In this document: positions 1-9,580 of the stretch, one piece after another | Layout: each line of letters begins with the position of its first letter | Position numbering within the stretch: position 1 is the first letter of the stretch | Assembly (NCBI GenBank): GCA_027451445.1 | Contig: DAIDJG010000167.1 | Coordinates: 1-44,441 of the forward strand | Length of the DNA: 44,441 nucleotides | Direction of reading: 5' to 3' | Source of the DNA: Singulisphaera sp. | GTDB lineage: Bacteria; Planctomycetota; Planctomycetia; Isosphaerales; Isosphaeraceae | Notes under the pieces: model-generated | Told to the model about the DNA's origin: nothing | Seen by the model: only the letters and a program-made list of their open reading frames with translations | Database searches by the model: none | Made by a program: the position numbers and the translations under genes

Positions 1-1143
<1,143 letters not shown>

Positions 1144-1265
1144 TTATCCCTTGCGCTGGGGGTGAAATCCGGGGCGTTCGCCACGAAGAATCGGAGTTTG
1201 TAGTAATACTGAAAAAAGCAGAAGGCGACCGAGGTCGCGTCCGCGTGGCAAATCCGTGGAAACGG

Positions 1266-2189
1266 TTATTCGAGCGCCGCGGCACCGCCGATCAGTTCGG
1301 CCAGCTCGCGGGTGATTTGTGCCTGTCGGGCACGGTTATACAGTCGCGTGAGCGACTTGATCATGTCGTCGGCATTCTCCGTGGCTCCTCGCATGGCAAC
1401 CATGCGCGCGATCTGCTCGCTGACGGCCGCGTCGAGGAAGCACTTGAAGAGCCGGACCTTGAACGAAACGGGAACGATCTCTTCAAGGATGCTCTTAGCA
1501 TCCGGTAGAAATTCGTAAGGCGTCCGCTCGCCCCGGGTCGGTGGCGGAGCCGCCGCGCCTGTGGGCTTGGCCTGTCGCACCGAGGCTACGGCCTGAGCCA
1601 CACTCGCCGTCGACATCGGCAAGAGCGTCTGGACCACCGCCTCCTGGCGGGCACTGTTGATGAATCGCGTGAAGGCCACGTCGAGACGGTCGATCTTGCC
1701 GTTGATGTAGAGGGCGATGTAGCGGTCTGCCAGCTTCTCGACATCGTCGAACTGCGGCCGGTCCTCGTAATGGGTGTAGCTGGCGTCCATCGGGGTCCCG
1801 CGGAACCGGAAATAGTTGATTCCGCGCTTACCCGCGACTTCCAGGCTCGTCGCGATCCCTTCTGTCTGGTCGTCGTGTAGAACGCGGGTGGCCACGCGCA
1901 GAACGTTGCCGTTGTAGCCGCCCGCCAGACCGCGATTACTCGTCAAGACGAGCAACAGCGAGTTCTTGACCTTCTCGCGGCGCTCCAGCAGCGGATGCGA
2001 CACATCGAGTGACGTCGACCCGAGGTCGGCCACCAACTCGGCGATCTTCCGCGTGTAGGCTTCCGCCTCGGTCGCGCGGTCGAGCGCCTTCTTGAACCGC
2101 GCGGTTGCGATCAACTCCATCGTCCGCGTGATCTTGCGGATGTTCTGCACCGCCTTGCGGCGCTTGACGATCGCTCGTGCTTTGGCCAT
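1266..2189 (-). CDS. atpG: ATP synthase F1 subunit gamma
   Basis: Central rotor shaft of ATP synthase, which couples c-ring rotation to the alpha/beta head. The 307-residue protein opens MAKARAIVKRRKAVQNIRK followed by the ITRTMELIATARFKKA helix, and ends with the conserved partner helix (NADDMIKSLTRLYNRARQAQ, then ITRELAELIGGAAAL); these two helices form the coiled-coil shaft. Length is slightly above the usual 285-295. It lies between atpA and atpD in the standard order. The 112-base gap to atpA is filled by an inverted repeat (2211-2298), unlike the tight or overlapping junctions upstream, which could affect message stability or stoichiometry (inference). Confidence 0.96.
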   Translation of the reverse strand: MAKARAIVKRRKAVQNIRKITRTMELIATARFKKALDRATEAEAYTRKIAELVADLGSTSLDVSHPLLERREKVKNSLLLVLTSNRGLAGGYNGNVLRVATRVLHDDQTEGIATSLEVAGKRGINYFRFRGTPMDASYTHYEDRPQFDDVEKLADRYIALYINGKIDRLDVAFTRFINSARQEAVVQTLLPMSTASVAQAVASVRQAKPTGAAAPPPTRGERTPYEFLPDAKSILEEIVPVSFKVRLFKCFLDAAVSEQIARMVAMRGATENADDMIKSLTRLYNRARQAQITRELAELIGGAAALE

Positions 2190-2210
2190 CGTGAACTCTT
2201 ATCCAATGCA

Positions 2211-2298
2211 AATTGGGCCACAGATACACACAGATGGACACAGTGGAGTCTAGATAAATCTCTTATCCATGCTCATCTGTGTTCATCTGTGGCCAATT
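2211..2298. repeat. GATG-unit inverted repeat between atpA and atpG
   Basis: The left arm reads AATTGGGCCACAGAT then ACACACAGATG. The reverse complement of the right arm reads AATTGGCCACAGATG then AACACAGATG. The arms (about 24 bases each) are nearly identical and each contains two CACAGATG-type units about 10-12 bases apart. The loop is about 38 bases and AT-rich. Similar architecture with different units occurs at 21164-21264 and 40249-40322. Confidence 0.8.
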
Positions 2299-2301
2299 CT
2301 C

Positions 2302-4008
2302 TCAGGCTTTTGCTCCCGCCAGGGCCGGTGCGGGCTTGGCGGTGGACGAACGGAACTGGGCCTTGAAGTCGGTCAGAGCGGCCTTGAGATCGGTTAGAAT
2401 CTTGTCGGTCAGCTTCTTCTCGCGGCCGAGCGCGTCGCGGACGGACGCGCGGTGCTCACGCATGAAGCGGTGGAACTCCTGCTCCCAGCGCTGGACTTCC
2501 TTGACGGGGACATCGTCGAGGTAGCCTTCCGAGCCGGCGTAGATGCTCATGACCTGGTCTTCGACGGACATCGGCTGGTACTGGGGCTGCTTCAGCAGCT
2601 CGACCATGCGGTAGCCGCGGTCAAGCTGGAGCTGGGTGGCCTTGTCGAGCTCGGTACCGAGCTGGGCGAAGGCTTCGAGTTCGCGGAAGGCCGCGAGGTC
2701 GAGCCGCAGACCGCCGGCCACCTTCTTCATGGCGGGCGTCTGCGCCTTGCCGCCCACGCGAGAGACGCTAATACCGACGTCGACCGCCGGCCGGACGCCG
2801 GCGAAGAAGAGGTCGGGCTGAAGGTAGATCTGACCGTCGGTGATCGAGATCACGTTCGTAGGGATGTACGCGGACACCTCGCCTTCGAGCGTCTCGATCA
2901 ACGGCAAAGCGGTCAGCGAGCCGCCCGAGGTCGTCGTCTTGACCACCTTATGGCCGGTGGGGTAATCGTGCTTGAGCGCGTGGCTCGCCTCTTCGGCGCC
3001 GGGGACGCCGATGTAGACTTTCCCGTTGACACCCTGGCTCTCGGTGACGTTCTCGGTCGACGCACTCTCGGGGAGGATGACGTACTTGTTGGCAAGCTTC
3101 GCCGACCGCTCCAGCAGGCGCGAGTGGCAGTAGAACACGTCGCCGGGATAAGCCTCGCGGCCAGGAGGACGGCGGAGCAGGAGCGACAGTTCGCGGTAGG
3201 CGACGGCTTGCTTCGAAAGGTCGTCGTAGATGACGAGCGTTGCGCCACCCTTGTCGTACATGAAGTACTCGGCCATCGCACAGCCGGCGTAGGGGGCGAG
3301 GTACTGGAGCGGAGCGGGGTCGCTCGCACCGGCGCTGACGACGATCGTGTAATCGAGGGCGCCGTTGCGCCGGAGGATGTCGACAAGACCGGCGGTCGTC
3401 GATTCCTTTTGAGCAACCGCGACGTAGACGCAGATCACCCCCTGGCCCTTTTGGCTCAGGATCGCGTCGATGGCGATGGCCGTCTTGCCCGTCTTCCGGT
3501 CGCCGATGATCAGCTCACGCTGGCCTCGGCCGATCGGGGTCATGGCGTCGATCGCCTTGATACCGGTCTGCATCGGCTCGTCAACCGGCTGGCGGTCGGC
3601 GATGCCCGGGGCAGGGGAGTCGACCAAACGGGTATTCTCGGTGAGGATCGGCCCCTTGTTGTCGAGCGGCTGACCGAGCGGATTGACCACGCGGCCGACC
3701 ATGGCGTCACCCACCGGCACGCGGAGGAGCTGGCCCGTCGCGGTGACGGTCTCGCCTTCGTGAATGTCGGTGTACTCGCCCAGGATGATCACGCCGACGG
3801 ACGACTCTTCCAGGTTGAACGCCAGGCCCTTGACCCCGTTCTGGAAGGCGACCATCTCGCCGGTCATCACGCCCGACAGGCCGTGGACCCGCGCGATGCC
3901 GTCGCCCACCTCGAGGACACGGCCGACCTCGGACTTGGTGACGCCCGCGTGAAACTGCTGGATCTCACGCTGAATGACTGAAGTGATCTCGTCGGCTTTG
4001 AATTTCAT
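2302..4008 (-). CDS. atpA: ATP synthase F1 subunit alpha, with a long internal insertion
   Basis: Non-catalytic nucleotide-binding subunit of the F1 head. It has the P-loop GDRKTGKT at about residues 169-176, the [13 protein letters not shown] motif, and the C-terminal [20 protein letters not shown] segment. At 568 residues it is about 55 longer than a typical alpha. The extra length is an insertion at about residues 306-361, between RLLERSAKL and [20 protein letters not shown], two stretches that are usually separated by only a few residues. The ATG at 4008 overlaps the 3' end of atpH by 44 bases and is preceded by AAGGGAAG, suggesting translational coupling. The insertion is seen directly; my recollection is that other planctomycetes carry a similar one. 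Confidence 0.96.
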   Translation of the reverse strand: MKFKADEITSVIQREIQQFHAGVTKSEVGRVLEVGDGIARVHGLSGVMTGEMVAFQNGVKGLAFNLEESSVGVIILGEYTDIHEGETVTATGQLLRVPVGDAMVGRVVNPLGQPLDNKGPILTENTRLVDSPAPGIADRQPVDEPMQTGIKAIDAMTPIGRGQRELIIGDRKTGKTAIAIDAILSQKGQGVICVYVAVAQKESTTAGLVDILRRNGALDYTIVVSAGASDPAPLQYLAPYAGCAMAEYFMYDKGGATLVIYDDLSKQAVAYRELSLLLRRPPGREAYPGDVFYCHSRLLERSAKLANKYVILPESASTENVTESQGVNGKVYIGVPGAEEASHALKHDYPTGHKVVKTTTSGGSLTALPLIETLEGEVSAYIPTNVISITDGQIYLQPDLFFAGVRPAVDVGISVSRVGGKAQTPAMKKVAGGLRLDLAAFRELEAFAQLGTELDKATQLQLDRGYRMVELLKQPQYQPMSVEDQVMSIYAGSEGYLDDVPVKEVQRWEQEFHRFMREHRASVRDALGREKKLTDKILTDLKAALTDFKAQFRSSTAKPAPALAGAKA

Positions 4009-4603
4009 GCGTCTTCCCTTCGATCAGGCGCTGGCGAAGCTGTTCGAGTTGGTGGCGCACCGAAGCGTCGTACACATGGTCGCCCACCTGAACGATCAAG
4101 CCCCCGAGCAGCGAGGGATCGACCGTGACTTGGAGTATTGGAGTCGCTTGGAGCATTTGCGCGAGACGGTCACGCAAGGAGGCTTGCTGCGCATCGTCGA
4201 GCGGCACAGCCGAGCGAACGAAGACGGGACGCCGGTTCTGCTTGCGATCCCACGTCGCACGAGCCGTCCTGGAGACCGAGGCAATCAGACCGAGCCGACC
4301 GTGCCGGTTCAGGACCCGGAGGAACTGCACGACGGTCGGCCGGGCTCGTCCCTCGAACGTTTCGACGAGGATCCTGTCCTTGTCGTGCTGGGGCATGAGC
4401 GGCGAGCCGAGCAGGGCCGCAAACTGGGGATTTGCCACAAGCACATCGGCGACGATCGCGTCGAGCTCGTCGAGAACCGGCTCGACCTCACCCTGAGCCT
4501 CCGCCGCGCCCACGAGGGCCTCGGCGTAGGTGCGCGAGAGTTCGGGCGAGTTGTCCTCGAAAACCGTCCCGGCGACTGAGGTGGGGTCGGGGGAAGCCGT
4601 CAT
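3965..4603 (-). CDS. atpH: ATP synthase F1 subunit delta
   Basis: Peripheral-stalk subunit linking the top of F1 to the b subunits so that the head does not spin with the rotor. The 212-residue protein has the typical delta/OSCP layout: an N-terminal helical half ([19 protein letters not shown]) and the conserved C-terminal segment [20 protein letters not shown], followed by [13 protein letters not shown]. It starts at 4603 with an ATGA overlap on the atpF stop codon and ends inside atpA, so atpF-atpH-atpA are packed for coupled translation. The N-terminus is about 20 residues longer than usual. Delta sequences diverge strongly, but the C-terminal motif and gene position make the call firm. 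Confidence 0.94.
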   Translation of the reverse strand: MTASPDPTSVAGTVFEDNSPELSRTYAEALVGAAEAQGEVEPVLDELDAIVADVLVANPQFAALLGSPLMPQHDKDRILVETFEGRARPTVVQFLRVLNRHGRLGLIASVSRTARATWDRKQNRRPVFVRSAVPLDDAQQASLRDRLAQMLQATPILQVTVDPSLLGGLIVQVGDHVYDASVRHQLEQLRQRLIEGKTHEIQSRRDHFSHSA

Positions 4604-5253
4604 GCGCTCAGGCTCCCTGTGCCAGGGGCGGGCTGCGCCGGCAGCTCATGGAGCGCCGAGGCAACGAGCCGCTTGTGATCGTCCGGACCGAGTTCCTTGG
4701 ACAGAACGCGCCCAGCCACCGAGACGGCCAGGTCGGCAGTCTTCTGCCAGATTTCCGACAGCGCCTGGTCACGCGCTGTCTCGATATCGTGCTTGGCACG
4801 CTGACGCTCGGCGTCGGCCTCGGCGCGGGCCTTCTGAAGCATGTCGTCGGTCAGCGCCTGAGCCTCGCGCCGGGCGGTATCGAGGATCGCCCGTGCTTGC
4901 TCCGCCGCTTCATTCATTTGCTTGCGATGCTCGGCCAGAAGCTGCTCGCTCTCGTTACGAGCACGCTCGGTTTCGTGGAGCACGTGCTCGAGGTGCTCTT
5001 CGCGCTGATGAAGCGCGTTGAGGAGCGGCTTCCAGGCGAACTTGCCCAGCACGAACATCAAGCCGAGGAAAACCACCACGGTCCAGATGGCCAGAGAGGG
5101 CTGAGGATCCAGAATGTTGGGGTCCGCGGCGGGCGCACCCTCGTGGCCAGGAGCGGCCGCATGAGACTCCTCCGCCACGACCGTGCCGGTGAAAGAGCCG
5201 AACGCGAGCACCACGGTCAACAGTCCGAGGACCAAGAGCGATAGTCGGGGCAT
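4600..5253 (-). CDS. atpF: ATP synthase Fo subunit b
   Basis: Membrane-anchored peripheral stalk of ATP synthase. I chose the ATG at 5253 (MPRLSLLVLGLLTV), giving 217 residues, because the frame upstream of it is an arginine-rich run without b-like character. The N-terminus looks like a signal peptide, followed by a short Ala/Pro/His-rich linker, then the membrane helix (LAIWTVVVFLGLMFVLGKF) and KPLLNALHQRE. The rest is a long charged Ala/Glu/Arg coiled coil, as expected for the dimeric stalk. Signal-peptide-bearing b subunits are known in planctomycetes and some other phyla. The 3' end overlaps atpH by ATGA. The gap to atpE is 111 bases. Confidence 0.93.
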   Translation of the reverse strand: MPRLSLLVLGLLTVVLAFGSFTGTVVAEESHAAAPGHEGAPAADPNILDPQPSLAIWTVVVFLGLMFVLGKFAWKPLLNALHQREEHLEHVLHETERARNESEQLLAEHRKQMNEAAEQARAILDTARREAQALTDDMLQKARAEADAERQRAKHDIETARDQALSEIWQKTADLAVSVAGRVLSKELGPDDHKRLVASALHELPAQPAPGTGSLSA

Positions 5254-5364
5254 GGGGGCGGGACCTCGCGATCCGTGGAAATCAAGAAATCGAGCGAGTG
5301 GACCATCGCGACGACGCGGGGACCGGCGACCACGTCGGCCGCCGATCACCATCCCGATCCGCCG

Positions 5365-5709
5365 TCACCAAGGCGACGTGAAGAGCATGATCACGATGAG
5401 CGCGAAGAAGGTCACACCTTCGATGAGCGCGGCCGAGATGATCATCGCCGTCTGCACCTGGCCCGCCGTCTCCGGCTGACGCGCCATGCTCTCAACGGCC
5501 GACTTGGTCAGGCCGCCGATCCCGAGGGCCGCACCGATGATCACAAGCCCGACGCCAATCGCGCGGGAGTCGGAGAAGGCGTTGTGCGGCGACTTGGCGT
5601 ACTCCAGCTCCGCAGCCTCCTTGACGTTCGCGGGTTGCTGAGCGTGCACGGAACCCTGCGCGATCAAGAGCAGTCCCAGAGCCAGAACGGCGGACTTGAC
5701 GAGTTTCAT
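5365..5709 (-). CDS. atpE: ATP synthase Fo subunit c (rotor ring)
   Basis: Forms the oligomeric ion-translocating ring. The 114-residue precursor has an N-terminal signal-like helix (MKLVKSAVLALGLLLIAQG, with an AHAQ-like end at VHAQ), then a helical hairpin with the polar loop ARQPE at about 77-80 and the essential carboxylate Glu97 in SAALIEGVTFFALIV. Ion type: the residue after the Glu is Gly, not Ser/Thr, and the helix-1 position that carries Gln in sodium-type rings (GQG) reads GIGGL. Both point to a proton ring (inference from the known sodium signature). Mature length would be about 90, normal for subunit c. Confidence 0.95.
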   Translation of the reverse strand: MKLVKSAVLALGLLLIAQGSVHAQQPANVKEAAELEYAKSPHNAFSDSRAIGVGLVIIGAALGIGGLTKSAVESMARQPETAGQVQTAMIISAALIEGVTFFALIVIMLFTSPW

Positions 5710-5868
5710 CGGACCTTAGACTCCTAAGCTGGTCAAACGGTTGGGGGAGGACGCCGCGGAACCTAGAAGGCCCGCCAGAAGGAGCGAGGAAACACAGATC
5801 CCCGCCCCGGTAGAAATCGTTACCCATCGACAACACGGATCGCACACCCGCGTCTCAAAGCTCGACGC

Positions 5869-6690
5869 TCAGTGAGGGTGGACCGACGCACCGATGAACA
5901 GCGCGGACAGAAACGTAAAAATATAAGCTTGCAAAAACGCGACAAACAATTCCAGGAGGCTCAAGGCGATCAGACCCAGCACGCTCGCCCCGGCGATCGG
6001 GTAGAACGCCACGGAATGACGCGCCATGAGGATGAAGCCCAAGATGACGGCCAGGACGATGTGTCCGGCGAACATGTTGGCAAACAAACGAACGGCCAGC
6101 ACGATGTGCTTGATCAGGAGCCCCGCGAGCTCGATCACGAACAACAAGGGCCACAGAAACGGCAAGATCCACTTCGGGACGTCCATGTGCGGAACGAGGC
6201 TGAGCCAGAACTTCCCGGGGCCCACCTCGCGCATCCCGGCGAGGATCACGGTTGCCAGCGTGAACATCGCGAGCACGCCCGTGACGTTGATGTTGCCCGT
6301 CGCCGAGGCCATGCCGGGGATGAGACCGAGCAGGTTGTTGAACAGCACGAAGAAGAAAACCGTCCACAGGTAGGGCAGGAAGTGATCGGCGCCATGCCCT
6401 CCGATCGCCGGCCGCGCGACCTGGTCGCGAATGAACAGCAGGAGCGTCTCGAACAGGTTCATGAACCAGCCGCGACTGACGTGCCCCCGCGCCATGTGAC
6501 GCGCCACGGGAATCATCACCGCGAGCACCAGAACGGAGGCCACGATCTCGGTCACCATGAACTTGGTCAGATGAAGGCCGAGAACGTGAGGCAGCTCGAT
6601 CTCGAGGTTGTAAGGAAACTGCCAGTGAGGCAGCTCCAAACTGTGCGAGTCGACCACGTGATGAAGCGGGCTATCACCGTGTCCAGCCAT
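5869..6690 (-). CDS. atpB: ATP synthase Fo subunit a
   Basis: Membrane stator subunit carrying the two ion half-channels. The frame runs further upstream, but the ATG at 6690 (MAGHGDSPLHHVVDSH) gives a normal 273-residue protein; the upstream extension overlaps atpZ and lacks family character. Diagnostic sequence: LAVRLFANMFAGHIVLAVI, which includes the essential arginine facing the c-ring, and a C-terminal helix ELFVAFLQAYIFTFLSALF. Several hydrophobic segments fit the five- or six-helix fold. The His-rich N-terminus is common in this subunit. It lies 37 bases after atpZ and 159 bases before atpE. Confidence 0.95.
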   Translation of the reverse strand: MAGHGDSPLHHVVDSHSLELPHWQFPYNLEIELPHVLGLHLTKFMVTEIVASVLVLAVMIPVARHMARGHVSRGWFMNLFETLLLFIRDQVARPAIGGHGADHFLPYLWTVFFFVLFNNLLGLIPGMASATGNINVTGVLAMFTLATVILAGMREVGPGKFWLSLVPHMDVPKWILPFLWPLLFVIELAGLLIKHIVLAVRLFANMFAGHIVLAVILGFILMARHSVAFYPIAGASVLGLIALSLLELFVAFLQAYIFTFLSALFIGASVHPH

Positions 6691-6727
6691 CGCCGCGTTG
6701 TTCCCAAAGTTTGGTCGAATGACCCGC

Positions 6728-6973
6728 TCATTTGGAGCGGTTCGCACCGCCGCCCTGTTTCGGCCGCTCGCGGGCGATTCGAAGGATGTGCCACATCCCC
6801 ACCGCGAACCCCAGGACGACGCCCACAAGCGTCACTAACGGACTCGTATGCGTCCTGGAATCGATGTACGCTCCCACGAGCGGCGGCAGGGCGAACTCCA
6901 GGCCCACCGTCGAGATTCGTGAGGCCCACTCAATTCCAATCGACAAATTCGAGCGGTCTTCGGGCTTCGACAC
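6728..6973 (-). CDS. atpZ: AtpZ/AtpI-family assembly protein of the ATP synthase operon
   Basis: Small membrane protein at the head of the atp operon. Members of this family help assemble the c-ring or move divalent cations near Fo. There are two hydrophobic helices: STVGLEFALPPLVGAYIDSR and SPLVTLVGVVLGFAVGMWHI. The pattern of Gly, then an Asp-bearing loop, then TSP, then Gly-rich helix fits AtpZ (ATPase_gene1). Start: the frame opens with a GTG at 6988, but a second GTG at 6973 (VSKPEDRSN) has GGGAG six bases upstream and is preferred. A promoter lies about 130 bases upstream. The product is short and divergent, so identity rests on topology, motif and position. Confidence 0.82.
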   Translation of the reverse strand: MSKPEDRSNLSIGIEWASRISTVGLEFALPPLVGAYIDSRTHTSPLVTLVGVVLGFAVGMWHILRIARERPKQGGGANRSK

Positions 6974-7102
6974 GCACGTCTCCCGCACCTCTCACATGTG
7001 GTGAAAAGTGCCACGCCGCCCTTCCGCCAACGGGAAGGACAACGCACGGAACCGAAGCTCAAAACCGGAAATTCCGAGCGTGGATTCCGCCCGGGAGAAC
7101 CA

Positions 7103-7130
7103 TTTATACTCTCCCCCCGCGCGATGTCAA
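7103..7130 (-). promoter_or_regulatory. Sigma-70-type promoter of the atp operon
   Basis: On the minus strand TTGACA (7130-7125, 6/6 to consensus) is followed by a 16-base spacer and TATAAA (7108-7103, 5/6). Transcription would start near 7096, about 120 bases before atpZ. It is the only strong promoter I see ahead of the operon. Confidence 0.65.
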
Positions 7131-7499
7131 CCACCCACTCGACCGGTTCGAGAAATTTTTCACAAAGTCAGGTGTGAAGTCAACCGTGCGGAGGGACTTG
7201 GTGTTCGTCAGGGGTATCGGACGTGATGGGCAAGGCGATTGGAACGGCCGGAAAGCTGGCAAATGCGAATTGGTCAATGGGTCGATGCGAGATGGCGAAT
7301 GTCATATGCAAGATGACAAATGTGAGGTGAGGGATGGGGAATGATAGGTGTAGAGATTACGAGAGGGCAGGGCAGGGTGGGTTGCTGAAAAGGCGTGCTC
7401 CGCGCAGCGCTCGAGCCACGTTCCCGGACGCCGTTTTTGTTGCGCTCGGTCAGTTCTCCGCGCTCTCCTCCTGCGAAACAGACGGAGTGCGGAGGAAGT

Positions 7500-7561
7500 G
7501 GATGAGGATGAGGACGGAAGAAAGCGGCGCTCAGCTCTTGCCCTAATCTTCATCCTCATCC
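7500..7561. repeat. GGATGA tandem units in inverted orientation
   Basis: The left arm GGATGAGGATGAGG (7500-7513) is matched by TCATCCTCATCC (7550-7561), and a further TATCCTCATCC follows the right arm. The stem is at least 12 bases with a loop of about 38. Arms built of short GATG-containing units resemble the other GATG palindromes in the window. Confidence 0.6.
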
Positions 7562-7993
7562 TTATCCTCATCCCGTTGGGCTTTCCCAAGCAACGATTCC
7601 AATTCTTTTTCCACAGCGTGTGTAGGGGACCGCTCTCAAAAACGCAGCGTGTTTCGGCGTAAACGTTCCGGTGGGAAGCCTTTCGGCCAGTGAGGCCGCC
7701 GTTTCAACTTTCCAGCGCAGGTGCTCTCACCGACATCTCCGTCTCAGCTCGTTCAAACCCAAAGGAGTCCGCCAGCCTCCAGACTCCTCAAGCGCGGCCG
7801 ACCCAGAACACAACCGCGCCCAGTGACCCGAACTCGCATGTTCTGACACCGGGCCTTCTACCAGATCGCATTTGCGCATCTTGCGTCGGCCATCCTCGGA
7901 ACTCATCCCGTCCAAGCGATGGGTCCATGCGTGCTGGAATCGTTACAAAATACTCCATCTGTCCGTGGCCGGACACTTCGGAAGAATTTTTGA

Positions 7994-8022
7994 TTGACAG
8001 TGCGCGAGCGATTTGTTATTAC
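7994..8022 (+). promoter_or_regulatory. Sigma-70-type promoter of a candidate small RNA
   Basis: TTGACA (7994-7999, 6/6), a 17-base spacer, and TATTAC (8017-8022, 4/6). The predicted start is near 8029. No protein gene begins in the next 300 bases; a terminator-like hairpin follows at 8120-8162. Confidence 0.55.
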
Positions 8023-8028
8023 CTACGA

Positions 8029-8165
8029 AGCTACTTGTTATGCCTTCTGAATCGGCTCGAGCCAGAGCGGGGACCTGCCATGCTGTCGCCCTTGCGCTCC
8101 GCGTCCGACCCTTATACTGGGCGGCGTCTTCCCGGAACCTAGCGGGAAGACGGCCGCCTTTTGTG
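8029..8165 (+). ncRNA. Candidate small RNA or leader with its own promoter and terminator
   Basis: Bounded by the promoter at 7994-8022 and the GC-rich hairpin plus TTTT at 8120-8162, giving a transcript of about 135 bases. Inside is a short palindrome GGCTCGAGCC (8054-8063). I do not recognise an RNA family: the conserved SRP GGAAG/AGCA loop is absent and there is no tmRNA or RNase P core. It could be an independent regulator, or an attenuated leader for the DUF4912 gene 190 bases downstream. Confidence 0.4.
8120..8162 (+). terminator. Intrinsic terminator-like hairpin
   Basis: The left arm GGCGGCGTCTTCCCG (8120-8134) pairs with CGGGAAGAC-GGCCGCC (8143-8158) with a single one-base bulge; the loop is GAACCTAG. 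It is followed by TTTTGTGTTT. The long, nearly perfect GC stem is unlikely to be chance. Confidence 0.65.
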
Positions 8166-8354
8166 TTTGGTGGACATCGAGGAGTGGCGAGGGCGTTGTC
8201 GTCGTTAGGCTGACCGCCGGTCAGACTGGGTGTACCCCTTGCAATCCGGGAGGCATGGAGTTTTCCGGATCGGCCCACTCACGGATGAACCACGCGTTCC
8301 TTGTCCGACTCGCATGCAAATGCTTTGCCGCGAATCGAGACGGAGTGGCCCCGC

Positions 8355-9428
8355 ATGACCGTCAATACGCTCAAGGATTGCAATAAGAAAGCGCTTGCGC
8401 AGTTGGCGAAAGATCAGGGGGTCGTGGGCTGGCATGCGATGCGGAAGGATCAACTGATCCGCGCATTGTCGGCCGCCACCACCTCAAAGAAGAAGAAGGC
8501 CGCCAAGCCCGCGACGCCCAAAGCCAAGGAGGCCGCCGAGGCGCCGCCCCCCAAGCGCAACCCTCCACCGCCGCCCACGCCCATTCGCACCTTGACGGTG
8601 ATGCCTCCCCGAGCCCTCGATCACGGCTGCGTGAAGGACCGGATCATTGCCATGGTCCGCGACCCTTACTGGCTCCACGTCTACTGGGAACTTAGCCGAT
8701 CAACGCTCGACCGGGCCAAGGCCGCACTCGGGCAGGAATGGCACACCGCCCGGCCGATCCTGCGGGTGATGGACGTAACAAGTGAGGACACCACGTCGGC
8801 GACTGAGCGGCATCTGCGCGATATCGAGGTCCACGGCGGTGTGAATAACTGGTACATCGACGTGACGACTCCTCCGCGGTCGTACCGCGTCGACCTCGGC
8901 TACGTGGCGCGTCGGGGCAAGTTCTTCATCCTGGCGCGGTCGAACGTCGTGAGCACGCCCAAGGCGGGCTCGTCCGACGTGCTCGATGAAAACTGGTCGA
9001 GCGTACAGGAGCAGTTCCAGAAGATCTACAGCCAGTCGACGGGCGGCTCGAACGGGTCCACCACGTCGCACGACCTCCGCGACCTCTTCGAGGAGCGGCT
9101 GCGCCGGCCAATGCACGGTCTCTCGCTCCAGTCGCTCGGGACGGGGGCGCTTCCCTCCCTGGGACGTGACTTCCACTTCGAGCTGGATGCCGAGCTGATC
9201 GTCTACGGGACCACGGAGCCAAACGCGAAGGTGACTCTGCAGGGCGAGCCGGTGCAGCTCCGCTCCGACGGCACGTTCACCGTTCGTTTCGCACTCCCCG
9301 ACTCGCGGCAGATCATCCCTGCGGTCGCAGCGAGTCCCGACGGAGTCGAGGAACGCACGATCGTCCTCGCGGTGGAGCGGAACACGAAAGAGCTCGAGCC
9401 GATGATCCACGACGGCAACGAGCTTTAA
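8355..9428 (+). CDS. Rho_N-like / DUF4912 domain protein
   Basis: Unknown function. Residues 1-40 (TLKDCNKKALAQLAKDQGV, then a MRKDQLIRAL helix) match the small Rho N-terminal/SAP-like fold, suggesting nucleic-acid binding. A Lys/Ala/Pro-rich linker follows. Residues about 90-230 are a DUF4912 domain (IIAMVRDPYWLHVYWELS, ending near RGKFFILARSNVVSTPK). The C-terminal 80 residues (IVYGTTEPNAKVTLQGEPV and after) look like an Ig-type beta domain. Start: the ATG at 8355 has GGAG nine bases upstream and begins exactly at the Rho_N domain; a TTG at 8301 in the same frame is less likely. No signal peptide, so probably cytoplasmic. It stands alone on its strand. Confidence 0.8.
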   Translation: MTVNTLKDCNKKALAQLAKDQGVVGWHAMRKDQLIRALSAATTSKKKKAAKPATPKAKEAAEAPPPKRNPPPPPTPIRTLTVMPPRALDHGCVKDRIIAMVRDPYWLHVYWELSRSTLDRAKAALGQEWHTARPILRVMDVTSEDTTSATERHLRDIEVHGGVNNWYIDVTTPPRSYRVDLGYVARRGKFFILARSNVVSTPKAGSSDVLDENWSSVQEQFQKIYSQSTGGSNGSTTSHDLRDLFEERLRRPMHGLSLQSLGTGALPSLGRDFHFELDAELIVYGTTEPNAKVTLQGEPVQLRSDGTFTVRFALPDSRQIIPAVAASPDGVEERTIVLAVERNTKELEPMIHDGNEL

Positions 9429-9540
9429 GGTTCGATCGGTTCCGGCCTCACGAGCGGGAACCGCTGAAGACTGGACGCCGTTCGGTCCTTCCGATGCGCA
9501 ATTCGGATGGGCTGGGCGGCGTCTTTCGTTGCCCGTCGGT

Positions 9541-9546
9541 TATAAT
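9541..9546 (+). promoter_or_regulatory. Perfect -10 box of the UVR-motif gene
   Basis: TATAAT lies just upstream of the TTG start at 9581. A transcript would begin near 9553, so an in-frame ATG at 9545 lies inside the promoter and is excluded as the start. No clear -35 box. Confidence 0.5.
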
Positions 9547-9580
9547 GCAGAGAAAAGACCCTGACACGGAGGCGCCGCGT

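Larger units (their letters stand above)
7131..8354. other. Long intergenic region without a supported protein gene
   Basis: No frame here has family character or plausible codon use. It holds a stretch of degenerate RATG-rich repeats at about 7261-7345, a GGATGA inverted repeat (7500-7561), and the promoter-terminator unit at 7994-8165 described separately. The remainder (7590-7990 and 8170-8340) shows nothing I can name. The region separates the leftward atp operon from the rightward DUF4912 gene. Confidence 0.6.

Noticed and set aside
2452-3981. 509-residue frame opposite atpA
   Set aside because: Mirror of atpA; composition dominated by Arg/Asp/His/Leu as expected for antisense of high-GC coding DNA.
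5872-7344. 490-residue frame opposite atpB/atpZ
   Set aside because: His/Arg/Glu-rich antisense frame running through the atp promoter; no motif.
8029-8165. SRP (4.5S) RNA, tmRNA or riboswitch identity for the small RNA
   Set aside because: The conserved SRP loop, the tmRNA tRNA-like ends and known riboswitch cores were looked for by eye and not found.
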